From the NCBI GenBank assembly GCA_964557575.1, contig CAZLBC010000112.1:1-13868 (forward strand): 13,868 bases of DNA, read 5' to 3'. Positions 1-6,335 of the stretch are shown piece after piece (positions within the stretch are counted from its first letter, which is position 1; each line of letters begins with the position of its first letter). The notes beneath the pieces are model-generated. The model did no database searches and had not been told where the DNA came from. It worked only from the letters and a program-made list of their open reading frames with translations. This DNA is from CAZLBC01 sp964557575 (GTDB lineage: Bacteria; Planctomycetota; Phycisphaerae; SM23-33). The translations under genes and the position numbers were made by a program.

Positions 1-190
1 GAACCGTTGGCAGACACATGACGACACGACGCCACGTGTTTGCCCGTGTGCGAGAACGTACCTTTCGCCAGACATCGCCAGTATCCATCGATGATTCATA
101 CAGAATCGCCTGCTTCGACCCCCTTTGATGTGCGAAAAGCGTGTCTCTTTCTCGTCGAGGGCCGAATCGTTCAGCAGGCCCCAAATATGT

Positions 191-270
191 TTTCCGTAAC
201 CGGAATATTGTATAATTATGGAAAACGAGATGATTATTTCCTAAAATAACCTATTTTCCGTTCACGGAAA
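191..270 (+). promoter_or_regulatory. Twin palindromic operators upstream of the AbiE-like pair
   Basis: Two copies of the same inverted repeat are visible: TTTCCG-TAAC-CGGAAT at 191-206 and TTTCCG-TTCA-CGGAAA at 255-270. Their start points are 64 bp apart, close to six helical turns, so a repressor bound to both would sit on the same DNA face. Each is followed within 4-6 bases by a TATAAT box (211-216 and 277-282). AbiEi antitoxins are known to repress their own operon by binding inverted repeats upstream, so these are the natural candidates for autoregulation by the 289-1377 product. Binding is inferred. Confidence 0.6.
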
Positions 271-276
271 TGACGA

Positions 277-289
277 TATAATAGGAAAA
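277..289 (+). promoter_or_regulatory. Consensus -10 box, possible leaderless start
   Basis: TATAAT at 277-282 matches the consensus -10 exactly. The ATG at 289 lies six bases after it, where transcription would normally begin. A weak -35 (TTTCCG or TTTTCC near 254-260) overlaps the second operator. The AGGAAA between the -10 and the ATG is too close to act as a ribosome site for that ATG. A second TATAAT at 211-216 could give a longer, conventionally led transcript. Confidence 0.45.
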
Positions 290-1377
290 TGGACCTTGAA
301 CTGGACAATCCGGAGTGGGTAGCAAACAGGTTGTTTCTGCCACCGGTTACCCTATGCGTAGCTGCTTGGGAACCCGGCTCAACTGAAGCTGCTCGGGCCG
401 ACGCGATCATCAAGGCAACCTGGGAGGATCAGGCGGTTCGGTTTCTTGCGGAAATCAAAGGACGATCTATCCCGAAGGTGCTTCGGGAGGCAATCGCCCA
501 GGCGCAGGAAAAGGCTTCACCTCCAGAGACCTATCCTATGGTGATCGTGCCGTACCTGTCCGCAGACAAGCTTGCGCAGTTGGAGGCCGAAGGCGTCAGT
601 GGCGTAGACCTTTGCGGCAACGGTATTCTGCGCGTACCGGGCAAAATGCTGGTATTTCGCAGTGGAAAACCAAATCAGTTTCCGGAGTCACCGAAGTTCA
701 AGAACGCCTATCGAGGTATGATCTCGCTTGTAGCGCGAGCTTTCCTCATCCAACCGCAGTTCTCTATGGTGAAGGAAATCGTCGAATTGCTGGACCGCCG
801 AGGTGGAGGCGTAGCGATCTCGACCGTATCCAAAGCGCTCAAACGGCTCGAGGGTGACCTGGTCGTCAGCCGGAAAAGTGACAGCATTCGTCTTATCCAA
901 CCCGACACCCTTCTCGATAAACTGGCGGACAACTACGAATCGCCCCGTGTGAAGGATCGTTTTGAAGGCAAGTGCGGCCTCTCGACAAATGATATGGCGC
1001 GACTGTTGGCGGGGGCTGCCTCATCGCGAGCGAGGAAGGTTGTTCTCACCGGCGCGGCCTCTGTGGAACAATACGCGGTTGCGGCCAAGGAACCAATGCT
1101 GTCAATCTACACGACCGTACTGCCACTCGCTCTGCTGGACAGCAGTGGCATTGATGCCGGCGAAACATCTCGCTTCGCCAATCTGGCGATCGTCCGGACG
1201 GATGATGCGAGAGTATTCTCCGACGCCCGATATGTGGATGGCGTTCCCTATGCATCACCGGTGCAGACATACCTGGAGCTTGCAACGGGAGATAAGCGAC
1301 AGAGAGATGCCGCCGCTCAGGTGCGCAGGGGCATTCTTGCTTCTCTGAAGCCCGCCGGTAGTGGTGGACGCCCATGA
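289..1377 (+). CDS. AbiEi-type antitoxin / transcriptional regulator (type IV TA)
   Basis: A 362-residue protein resembling the long AbiEi-type antitoxins. In that family a winged-helix part binds the operon's own inverted repeats and a C-terminal domain counters the toxin. A winged-helix-like stretch lies around residues 150-200 (MVKEIVELLDRRGG, then ISTVSKALKRLEGD). The C-terminal half carries family-typical phrases: a GAASVEQYAV segment, FANLAIVRTDD, and GVPYASPVQTYLELATGDKR near the end. Its TGA overlaps the next gene's ATG as ATGA at 1374-1377, so the two are translationally coupled. The start at 289 follows a -10 box directly. No frameshift or missing part is seen. The family call is by recognition of motifs, not by alignment. 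Confidence 0.78.
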   Translation: MDLELDNPEWVANRLFLPPVTLCVAAWEPGSTEAARADAIIKATWEDQAVRFLAEIKGRSIPKVLREAIAQAQEKASPPETYPMVIVPYLSADKLAQLEAEGVSGVDLCGNGILRVPGKMLVFRSGKPNQFPESPKFKNAYRGMISLVARAFLIQPQFSMVKEIVELLDRRGGGVAISTVSKALKRLEGDLVVSRKSDSIRLIQPDTLLDKLADNYESPRVKDRFEGKCGLSTNDMARLLAGAASSRARKVVLTGAASVEQYAVAAKEPMLSIYTTVLPLALLDSSGIDAGETSRFANLAIVRTDDARVFSDARYVDGVPYASPVQTYLELATGDKRQRDAAAQVRRGILASLKPAGSGGRP

Positions 1378-2252
1378 CAGAGGCCCCGTCCATCCTGAAG
1401 ACCAGCCTGCTGGATCTGCTATATGAACTGCGTGACCATGACTTTTCGCTCATCCTGGGTGGCGGTTATGGACTCTACCTCAAGCAGGTGCTTCTACAGG
1501 AGACCATGCAGTACTCAACGTTAATCGACGGTAATCTCTGGCCTTCGCCGCGGGCAACCGAAGATCTGGACATCCTTCTCAGTACCGAGGTGGTGGTTGA
1601 CTCCGAGCGTATGGGGCCAATACGAACGGCCCTCGACCAGTTGGACTATGTGGCCGTCCCGGGTGCGGAGTACATGCAGTTTATAAAGACACTGCCCGCG
1701 GAGCAGTACGTCAAGGTGGATCTGCTGACAGGGCCGCGTGAGATGTTCACGGGAGATCCACGCGTAAGGGTTGGCGTGCGTCGCGTACGCCCACGTCGAA
1801 GTGTTGGCCTGCATGCCCATGCAACCGACGAAGCCCTGGCCTTTGAGCAGCGTACAATGGCGTTGGCGGTGGATGGGGTGCTCTCGTCCGGCGAACCGTA
1901 CGCCGCAATGGTCCGGATTCCATCCGCCTTCACGTTACTGTTGATGAAGTTGCACGCTTTTCGCGACAGGTGCCAGGATGAGGATAAGGATCTGGGCCGA
2001 CACCACGCGCTGGATATTTATCGTATCGTCGCAATGATGTCCGAGCAGGAATGGGAACTGACGCTGCAGCAGGTCCGGGAGTTCGAGCAGCACCCGGTAA
2101 TCGTCGAGGCTGCGGACATCATAAGAACGTACTTCGATTCGCCGGAATCGCTGGGTTCGATCAGGCTTAGAGAGCATCGTTTATGGAACGACACGATGGC
2201 TTTGAAAGAGTTTCTCTCCGCGATCCAGGACGCGTTCCGGCAGCTTGACTGA
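1374..2252 (+). CDS. AbiEii-like nucleotidyltransferase toxin
   Basis: A 292-residue protein that looks like a nucleotidyltransferase of the AbiEii/toxin group. The glycine motif LGGGYGLYL sits near residues 28-36 and the metal-binding motif ATEDLDILL near residues 61-69. A third acidic strand, YVKVDLLTG, follows near 113-121. The C-terminal part contains IPSAFTLLLMKLHAFRDR and DLGRHHALDIYRI, typical of the alpha-helical half of these enzymes. AbiEii-type toxins transfer nucleotides to targets such as tRNA acceptor ends; the substrate here is unknown. It is coupled to the upstream antitoxin by a 4-bp ATGA overlap. The gene appears intact. An alternative reading is a general MNT-like enzyme serving a different partner. 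Confidence 0.75.
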   Translation: MTEAPSILKTSLLDLLYELRDHDFSLILGGGYGLYLKQVLLQETMQYSTLIDGNLWPSPRATEDLDILLSTEVVVDSERMGPIRTALDQLDYVAVPGAEYMQFIKTLPAEQYVKVDLLTGPREMFTGDPRVRVGVRRVRPRRSVGLHAHATDEALAFEQRTMALAVDGVLSSGEPYAAMVRIPSAFTLLLMKLHAFRDRCQDEDKDLGRHHALDIYRIVAMMSEQEWELTLQQVREFEQHPVIVEAADIIRTYFDSPESLGSIRLREHRLWNDTMALKEFLSAIQDAFRQLD

Positions 2253-2336
2253 CACCGTCAGTTCCCATGGCGATTTTATCCCGGAATTCGAACGTATTTG
2301 CCGGAATGTGCGCTATGTTAGAGTATATGTTTACCG

Positions 2337-3236
2337 CTATTCGTTCGTCCTGTTCCCTGAGTGGCGCAGGAGGGTGACGATCCCTGAGAACCCCAGGAAC
2401 AGCAGGTAGCATGTCGCCGCGATGACGACGATGGTCGCGCCGGACGGCAGGCCGGGGCCGTAGCTGGCCGCGAGGCCGGCAAAGGAAAAGACCGCGCAGA
2501 ACACGGTCGCCAGCACCATGACGGTCCAGAGTGTTCTCGCGCACTTCGCGGCGATCGCCGCCGGCAGCGCCAGCATGGCGATCACCATCACGATGCCCAC
2601 CAGGGTCACCAGGAATACGACCGTCACCGCCGTCATGCCCAGCAGCAGCAGGTAGTACCACTCGGTCCTGATGCCGCGCGACCGGGCGAATTCTTCGTCG
2701 AAACAGACCGCCAGCAAGGGCCGGTAGAACACGACCGCGATGAAAATGATCGCCAGATCCAGCACGGCCGTCGAAAACAGGTCTCCCGGGCCGGCCATGA
2801 GGATGTCGCCGAAGAGGTAACTCATCAGGTGCTGCTTGTACCCCGGCGTCAGGGATATCAGCAGTATCCCGCCGCCCATGCCGAGGACCCACAGGGCGCT
2901 GATGACCGTGTCTTCGCGCTCCCGCAGTCTCAACGAAACCAGCCCGATGATGACGGCGGCCGCGAGGGCGGCCGCGACCGCGCCGAGCAGGGGGTCCGCG
3001 CCGGTCCACCCGAGGACGTCCCGGCAGTAGACCGCCGCGCCGATGCCGCCCAGGACGCAGTGGGCGATGCCGCCGGCCAGGTAGGTGATCCGGCGGGTGA
3101 CCACGTACGTCCCCACGACGCCCGCGGCGATGCTGCACAGGAGACCGGCGAGCAGGGCGGTGACGAGCACCCCCGCTTCGCCCGTCTGCAGGAGCGTCGA
3201 CAGCTCCCCGCCGATCTCGTTGAAAAAGTCGATCAT
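2337..3236 (-). CDS. znuB: Metal (Zn/Mn) ABC transporter permease
   Basis: A 299-residue very hydrophobic protein of the ABC-3 permease family, which forms the membrane channel for zinc or manganese uptake. Eight or so membrane segments can be picked out, starting with GVLVTALLAGLLCSIAAGVV and ending with TIVVIAATCYLLFLGFSGIV. The conserved SRGI segment (FARSRGIRTEW), which contacts the ATPase, is present around residues 190-200. The open frame continues upstream, but the ATG at 3236 overlaps the TGA of the ATPase gene by 4 bp (ATGA), and the protein begins with the expected periplasmic-side leader MIDFFNEIGGEL. It is the last gene of a three-gene operon and runs convergently towards the AbiE-like pair. 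Metal choice is inferred from the histidine-rich binding protein upstream. Confidence 0.9.
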   Translation of the reverse strand: MIDFFNEIGGELSTLLQTGEAGVLVTALLAGLLCSIAAGVVGTYVVTRRITYLAGGIAHCVLGGIGAAVYCRDVLGWTGADPLLGAVAAALAAAVIIGLVSLRLREREDTVISALWVLGMGGGILLISLTPGYKQHLMSYLFGDILMAGPGDLFSTAVLDLAIIFIAVVFYRPLLAVCFDEEFARSRGIRTEWYYLLLLGMTAVTVVFLVTLVGIVMVIAMLALPAAIAAKCARTLWTVMVLATVFCAVFSFAGLAASYGPGLPSGATIVVIAATCYLLFLGFSGIVTLLRHSGNRTNE

Positions 3237-4009
3237 CGTCCGCCTCCCCCCGTTTCCCGCCCGCCGTATCGCGCGCAGGTGTGGTCGTGCCGGATAAGCC
3301 GGACGTCGCGCCCGTACATTTCGCGCATGACCTCGCCCGTCAGTTCGTCGGTGGGATGCACGTTGACCGTCCCCTTGACGCATACGACCGAGTCCGCGAG
3401 GTCGGAGACGAATCCGATGTCGTGGGATACCATGACCATGGTCAGCCGGTGCGCGAGGCGCTCCAGCAGGGCGTGGAAGTCCTCCTCGGCCGCCGCATCC
3501 ATGCCGGCGGTCGGCTCGTCGAGCAGGAGCAGGTCGGGTTTCGACGCCAGGGCGCGGGCGATCAGCACCCGCTGGCGCTGGCCCCCGGAGAGCGCGGAGA
3601 AGGGGGTGTCGGCGAGCGGGGAAAGCCCCACCTCCTGCAGCGATTCGGCCACCGCCCGCCGGTCTTCGGATCGGCGGCGCCGTCCCCGGCGGCCGCACCC
3701 GATCCGCCCCATCATCACCACGTCGGAGACCGTGGCCGGGAACGTCGGGTCGAACACGCCGTACTGCGGCGCGTACCCCGACCGCCGCCGCCCCCGTTCG
3801 GGCGTATCGCCGAAAAGCCGTATCGATCCGCGATCGGGCTTCAGCAGGCCGAGGATCAGCTTAAGGAGCGTTGTCTTCCCGCCGCCGTTGGGGCCGACGA
3901 TGCAGGCCGTTCGTCCCGCGTGAACGATCAGGTCGACGTCCCGCAGGATGGGGCGGGCGTCGTAGGAAAACCGGAGACCGGAGATCGCTACGGCGGGCTC
4001 ATCACTCAT
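3233..4009 (-). CDS. znuC: Metal (Zn/Mn) ABC transporter ATPase
   Basis: A 258-residue ABC ATPase that powers metal import from the cytoplasmic side. Walker A GPNGGGKTT is at residues 39-47, the Q-loop glutamine near 82 (YAPQYG), the signature LSGGQRQRV from 140, Walker B LLLLDEPTAG around 160-169, and the switch histidine at 196 (VSHD). The spacing is normal for the ZnuC/MntB-type family. The start overlaps the end of the binding-protein gene by 8 bp and the stop overlaps the permease start by 4 bp, so the three are one transcription unit. An Arg-rich loop at residues 107-117 is unusual but lies in a surface region. Confidence 0.93.
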   Translation of the reverse strand: MSDEPAVAISGLRFSYDARPILRDVDLIVHAGRTACIVGPNGGGKTTLLKLILGLLKPDRGSIRLFGDTPERGRRRSGYAPQYGVFDPTFPATVSDVVMMGRIGCGRRGRRRRSEDRRAVAESLQEVGLSPLADTPFSALSGGQRQRVLIARALASKPDLLLLDEPTAGMDAAAEEDFHALLERLAHRLTMVMVSHDIGFVSDLADSVVCVKGTVNVHPTDELTGEVMREMYGRDVRLIRHDHTCARYGGRETGGGGR

Positions 4010-4949
4010 CGGCCTTCCCCTTTCGCCGGGAGAGGTCGTCCGCCAGTGCCCGGGCGATCGCTTTCATGTTCCGGATGTAGTCCTTTGCCAGCGGGTCGAG
4101 CCGCACTACATCGGCCCCCATGCGGTCGGCGATGCCCGCGGCCGTTTTACGGGGAAAGCGGTTCTGGACGAAGATCGCGTTCACCCCGTCCGCTTTCGCC
4201 CCGGCAACGAGTTCATTGACGTGCCGTACGCCCGGCGATCCGCCCCGTTGTTCGACGGCGACCTGCTCGAGGCCGTAATCCCGCGCCAGGTAGCCGAAGG
4301 CGGGGTGAAAGACGTAGAAGCGCATGCCCGCGCAGGGGTCCAGGATAGTGCCGAGCGTTGTGTCGAGTTCCCGCAGGTCCGCCAGGAGTGTTTCGGTGTT
4401 TTCCTCGTAGGTCTCCCGGCCGGCGGGGTCCAGTTCGCAGAAGGCGTCGCGGATGTTCTGCGCTATTGTTTGCGCGATACGCGGCGACAGCCACACGTGG
4501 GGGTCGAGCCGATCGTGGTCGTGATGGTGGTCGTGATGGTGGCCGTGATCGCCGTGACCGTGGTCGCTCCCGCCGGCGATACGCTCGACGCCGGCGGCGG
4601 CGTTGACGATCCGCGGCCCGCTGTCGGCGAGCTTCGCGACGATCGACCGCTCGAAGGGGAGATCGAGGTGGATCAGGGCCCGGGCCTGCCGCAGGGCCTT
4701 GATCTGCTTCGGCGTCGATTCGAACGTGTGGGGGTCCTGGCCGGGGCCGACGAGCACTTTAACGGCGAAACGGTCGCCGCAGATCCGCTCGGCGAAATAA
4801 GCCGTCGGTTCGATGTCGACGAACACGGTCGCCCCGCCGTCGTTGTCGCGGTCCGGTCCGCACCCGCAGCAGAGCAGCAGCGGCAGGAGGAAAAGGATTG
4901 CGGCGGCGGTTTGTACCGGGCGGGGTGTCGCTGCGTGCCTGTTCATCAT
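4002..4949 (-). CDS. znuA: Zinc-binding periplasmic lipoprotein of the ABC importer
   Basis: A cluster A-I metal-binding protein, 315 residues from the ATG at 4949. That start is chosen over an upstream one at 5000 because GGAG (4960-4963) lies 10 bases before it and the N-terminus then becomes a signal peptide ending in LLLLCCGCG, with a probable lipidated Cys at about residue 30. Expected ligands are visible: His in DPHTFE (about 74), His in DPHVWLSP (about 151), His in FHPAFGYLA (about 215) and Asp in RLDPLAKDY (about 285). A loop of alternating His/Asp/Gly (HGHGDHGHHHDHHHDHD) precedes the second ligand, the hallmark of zinc-specific ZnuA proteins. It is first in the operon. Zinc is preferred over manganese because of this loop. 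Confidence 0.92.
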   Translation of the reverse strand: MMNRHAATPRPVQTAAAILFLLPLLLCCGCGPDRDNDGGATVFVDIEPTAYFAERICGDRFAVKVLVGPGQDPHTFESTPKQIKALRQARALIHLDLPFERSIVAKLADSGPRIVNAAAGVERIAGGSDHGHGDHGHHHDHHHDHDRLDPHVWLSPRIAQTIAQNIRDAFCELDPAGRETYEENTETLLADLRELDTTLGTILDPCAGMRFYVFHPAFGYLARDYGLEQVAVEQRGGSPGVRHVNELVAGAKADGVNAIFVQNRFPRKTAAGIADRMGADVVRLDPLAKDYIRNMKAIARALADDLSRRKGKADE

Positions 4950-4959
4950 AATACGGTCA

Positions 4960-5012
4960 CTCCGATTCAAGTATAGCCCTTCGTGAGAAGATATGGTCAC
5001 GGAAGGCCATAT
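4960..5012 (-). promoter_or_regulatory. Probable promoter of the zinc operon with overlapping palindrome
   Basis: On the minus strand TATACT (4975-4970) is a near-consensus -10. Transcription would start near 4963, just before the GGAG at 4963-4960. A weak -35 (GTGACC, 5000-4995) lies 19 bases upstream. An inverted repeat ATATGGTC-ACGGAA-GGCCATAT spans 4991-5012 (one G-T mispair) and covers this -35, the place where a repressor would act. It does not match the usual Zur consensus, so which regulator uses it is unknown. Confidence 0.4.
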
Positions 5013-5090
5013 GCCATGAAATTCGCCGGGAATTCCTGCGGCGGTTTGTTCCTATAGGTACGACGACGGGCGGCACGCGGTTCGGTGGTA

Positions 5091-5104
5091 GTTATTGTGG
5101 TAAC
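5091..5104. promoter_or_regulatory. Candidate Zur-like inverted repeat
   Basis: GTTAT-TGTG-GTAAC is an imperfect 14-bp palindrome between the divergent zinc operon and tRNA gene. GTTAY/RTAAC half-sites resemble the core of Zur boxes. It lies about 140 bp from the binding-protein start, further than usual for direct repression. This is weak evidence resting on one short match. Confidence 0.22.
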
Positions 5105-5157
5105 GTTGAAGACGAGGGGTGCCAGGGTGGATTTTATAGAGTGTTCACCTCTGGTTC

Positions 5158-5185
5158 TTGACAACATACCGCATTCGATTACAGT
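5158..5185 (+). promoter_or_regulatory. Promoter of tRNA-Asn
   Basis: TTGACA at 5158-5163 is a perfect -35. A -10 of TACAGT at 5180-5185 (four of six matches) follows after 16 bases. Transcription would start about 20 bases before the tRNA, typical for a stable RNA gene. Read-through past the downstream terminator would also transcribe the first leader ORF and toxin operon. Confidence 0.6.
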
Positions 5186-5210
5186 ATCACTTTCGCGGTA
5201 ACGCAGTGAT

Positions 5211-5283
5211 TCCTCGATAGCTCAATTGGTAGAGCGAGCGGCTGTTAACCGCTAGGTTGAAGGTTCGAGTCCTTCTCGAGGAG
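5211..5283 (+). tRNA. tRNA-Asn (anticodon GTT)
   Basis: A 73-nt cloverleaf folds completely: acceptor stem TCCTCGA/TCGAGGA (5211-5217 with 5276-5282), D-arm GCTC/GAGC, anticodon stem AGCGG/CCGCT with loop CTGTTAA and anticodon GTT at 5244-5246, variable loop AGGTT, T-arm GAAGG/CCTTC with loop TTCGAGT, and discriminator G at 5283. The 3' CCA is not encoded. The 3' end coincides with the start of the ~310-bp module that recurs twice downstream, as expected of an integration hot spot at a tRNA 3' end. Confidence 0.96.
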
Positions 5284-5295
5284 CTTAAATTTTAA

Positions 5296-5359
5296 CGGGG
5301 TATTTCCCCGACCTAACAGTTAACGGAAAGCCCCGGAGCGAAAGCCGCCGGGGCTTTTT
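5296..5359 (+). terminator. Intrinsic terminator with possible antiterminator, copy 1
   Basis: The terminator is a 10-bp stem AAAGCCCCGG (5327-5336) with CCGGGGCTTT (5348-5357), followed by T-residues to 5359. A smaller hairpin CGGGG-TATTT-CCCCG sits at 5296-5310. The segment 5297-5307 could instead pair with 5325-5334 (GGGG:CCCC and TTTCC:GGAAA around a 2x1 internal loop), which would dismantle both the small hairpin and the terminator stem. The terminator must serve tRNA-Asn; the alternative fold suggests conditional read-through into the leader ORF that begins 26 bases later. Confidence 0.75.
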
Positions 5360-5384
5360 CGTAACCTATTTGAAACAAAGGGTT

Positions 5385-5600
5385 ATGGCCAGTTTCGAAC
5401 GACATGCCGATTCTCTGTTTCGCAAGAGACCAACCGGGGTCCGAAAGCAACCATCATGGTTGCTTTCGGCAGTGCGAAAATCTGGTCGCGAACTCTCGGA
5501 CTCTCTCGTGAACAGACCGAGCCGGGTTAACGGCCAGGTTGCTTCCGGACCCTGCTGCATTTTCGAACTATTTAGGTCAGGAGCGTGCCAGTGGGCATAG
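5385..5600 (+). CDS. Conserved leader ORF of the module, copy 1
   Basis: A 71-codon ORF starting MASFERHADSLFRKRPTG, very basic, with no recognised family. AAAGGG lies 2 bases before the ATG. Against copies 2 and 3, codons 9-44 differ at five sites, all third-position and all synonymous (TTT/TTC, GCA/GCT, TCT/TCC, GGT/GGC, AGA/AGG), which suggests selection on protein. The C-terminal third is freely diverged. Its stop at 5598-5600 overlaps the GTG of the MNT gene, so it may couple translation to it. It could be a regulatory leader peptide, an antitoxin, or an ORF passively carried over structured DNA. Confidence 0.45.
   Translation: MASFERHADSLFRKRPTGVRKQPSWLLSAVRKSGRELSDSLVNRPSRVNGQVASGPCCIFELFRSGACQWA
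5441..5469. repeat. Perfect 29-nt palindrome, copy 1
   Basis: CCGAAAGCAACCAT and its exact reverse complement ATGGTTGCTTTCGG flank a single central C at 5455. It is identical in all three module copies (8583-8611 and 12939-12967). It lies inside the leader ORF and lacks a T-tract, so it is not a terminator. It could be a protein-binding dyad, an RNA hairpin controlling coupling to the toxin gene, or a recombination site. Confidence 0.85.
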
Positions 5601-5914
5601 ACGACAAGGTGATCCAGAAGATCGTCGAGCGCATCCTGTCGGTCACGCAGCCGGACAAGATCATTCTCTTCGGCTCGGCCGCGACGGACCAGATGACGCG
5701 CGACAGCGACATCGACCTGCTGATCGTCGAGCCGGATACCAGCGATCAGCGGAATGAATACGTTCGCATCGTCAAGGCGCTGTGGGATGTTGATTACCCG
5801 TTTGATATTCTGTTCATCAACACGCCATGGTTCGAGCAGAGTAAAGATGTGATCGGCGGCATCGCGCATCCCGCCCACAAATATGGGAAGGTGATTTATG
5901 ACGCCGCCGCCTGA
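5591..5914 (+). CDS. MNT-family nucleotidyltransferase antitoxin
   Basis: A 107-residue minimal nucleotidyltransferase. The core GS-x10-DxD motif is complete: GSAATDQ at about residues 26-32, then DSDIDLLIVE with catalytic Asp residues, and a third acidic strand FDILF near 76. The GTG at 5591 is preferred over GTG 5585 because AGGAG (5579-5583) is then 7 bases upstream. In MNT-HEPN (type VII) pairs the MNT protein neutralises the HEPN toxin, in known cases by adenylylating it. The next gene is a HEPN protein overlapping by 17 bp, which supports that role. The gene looks intact. Confidence 0.85.
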   Translation: MGIDDKVIQKIVERILSVTQPDKIILFGSAATDQMTRDSDIDLLIVEPDTSDQRNEYVRIVKALWDVDYPFDILFINTPWFEQSKDVIGGIAHPAHKYGKVIYDAAA

Positions 5915-6335
5915 AAATCCCAAGCTGCGCATCATTTACGAGTGGCGGCGCAAGGCCGATGATGATCTGGCAGTTGCGGAATGTTTGCTCACCGATGATG
6001 CCGGCCCGTTCCGTAACGCGATCACATTTCACTGCCAACAGGCAGCAGAGAAATACCTCAAAGCACTGCTGACCTGCTGGGACATCGAGTTCCCCAGGAC
6101 GCACATGCTGGCCCGATTGATCGCGCTCGTCGAACAACGCGATGCCGCATTGGCTTCGTCATTGATGGATGTTATCAGCCTGACGCCCTACGGTGTGGAA
6201 CTGCGCTACCCCGGAGATCGCCCCGACGCATCGCCGGACGAAGCCTGCGAAGCGGTGCAATTGGCACAGCAGGTCCGCGATGCGGTCATGCCGCTGATAT
6301 CTGATCCATCTACCGGCCCCGGGGACCGGTCATGA
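5898..6335 (+). CDS. HEPN-domain toxin (RNase-like)
   Basis: A 145-residue HEPN protein. Helix 1 carries WRRKADDDLAVAECLL, and the R-x(4-6)-H ribonuclease motif appears as RNAITFH (about residues 39-45), followed by CQQAAEKYLKALL, the family's best-known segment. ELRYPGD lies near residue 102. HEPN toxins cut RNA as dimers. The start overlaps the MNT gene by 17 bp and the stop overlaps the zeta start as ATGA at 6332-6335. Order (antitoxin, toxin) and pairing match known MNT-HEPN modules. The last 15 residues (Gly/Pro/Asp-rich) look unstructured. Confidence 0.85.
   Translation: MTPPPENPKLRIIYEWRRKADDDLAVAECLLTDDAGPFRNAITFHCQQAAEKYLKALLTCWDIEFPRTHMLARLIALVEQRDAALASSLMDVISLTPYGVELRYPGDRPDASPDEACEAVQLAQQVRDAVMPLISDPSTGPGDRS

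Larger units (their letters stand above)
5281..5584 (+). repeat. Module repeat, copy 1 (tRNA-proximal)
   Basis: First of three related copies (others at 8423-8732 and 12779-13088). Homology begins with GAGCTT, of which GAG is the last three bases of the tRNA, and runs to about TTTCGAACT near 5570. It contains a small hairpin, the tRNA terminator, a leader ORF and a perfect palindrome. It is clearly more diverged from copies 2 and 3 than those are from each other. It leads directly into the MNT-HEPN-zeta operon. No direct involvement as an attachment site is shown; the tRNA position suggests it. Confidence 0.85.

Noticed and set aside
40..249. 69-codon ORF on the plus strand at the left edge
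   Set aside because: No ribosome site, no recognisable motif, AT-rich end that is the promoter/operator region of the AbiE-like pair.
2253..2336. Terminator between the convergent AbiE-like and zinc permease genes
   Set aside because: Looked for one because the genes converge, but no stable stem followed by T residues is visible on either strand.
2167..3138. Long minus-strand ORF overlapping the zinc permease in another frame
   Set aside because: Arg/His/Gly-rich shadow of a GC-rich gene; the permease frame carries clear membrane segments and family motifs.
4520..4565. Short tandem-like repeat (GTGGTCGTGATG) suggesting a CRISPR or minisatellite
   Set aside because: It encodes the His-rich metal loop of the zinc-binding protein; no spacers of CRISPR type occur.
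4221..4976. Plus-strand ORF opposite the zinc-binding protein
   Set aside because: Antisense shadow; its Val-rich repeat is only the complement of the His/Asp codons of the real gene.
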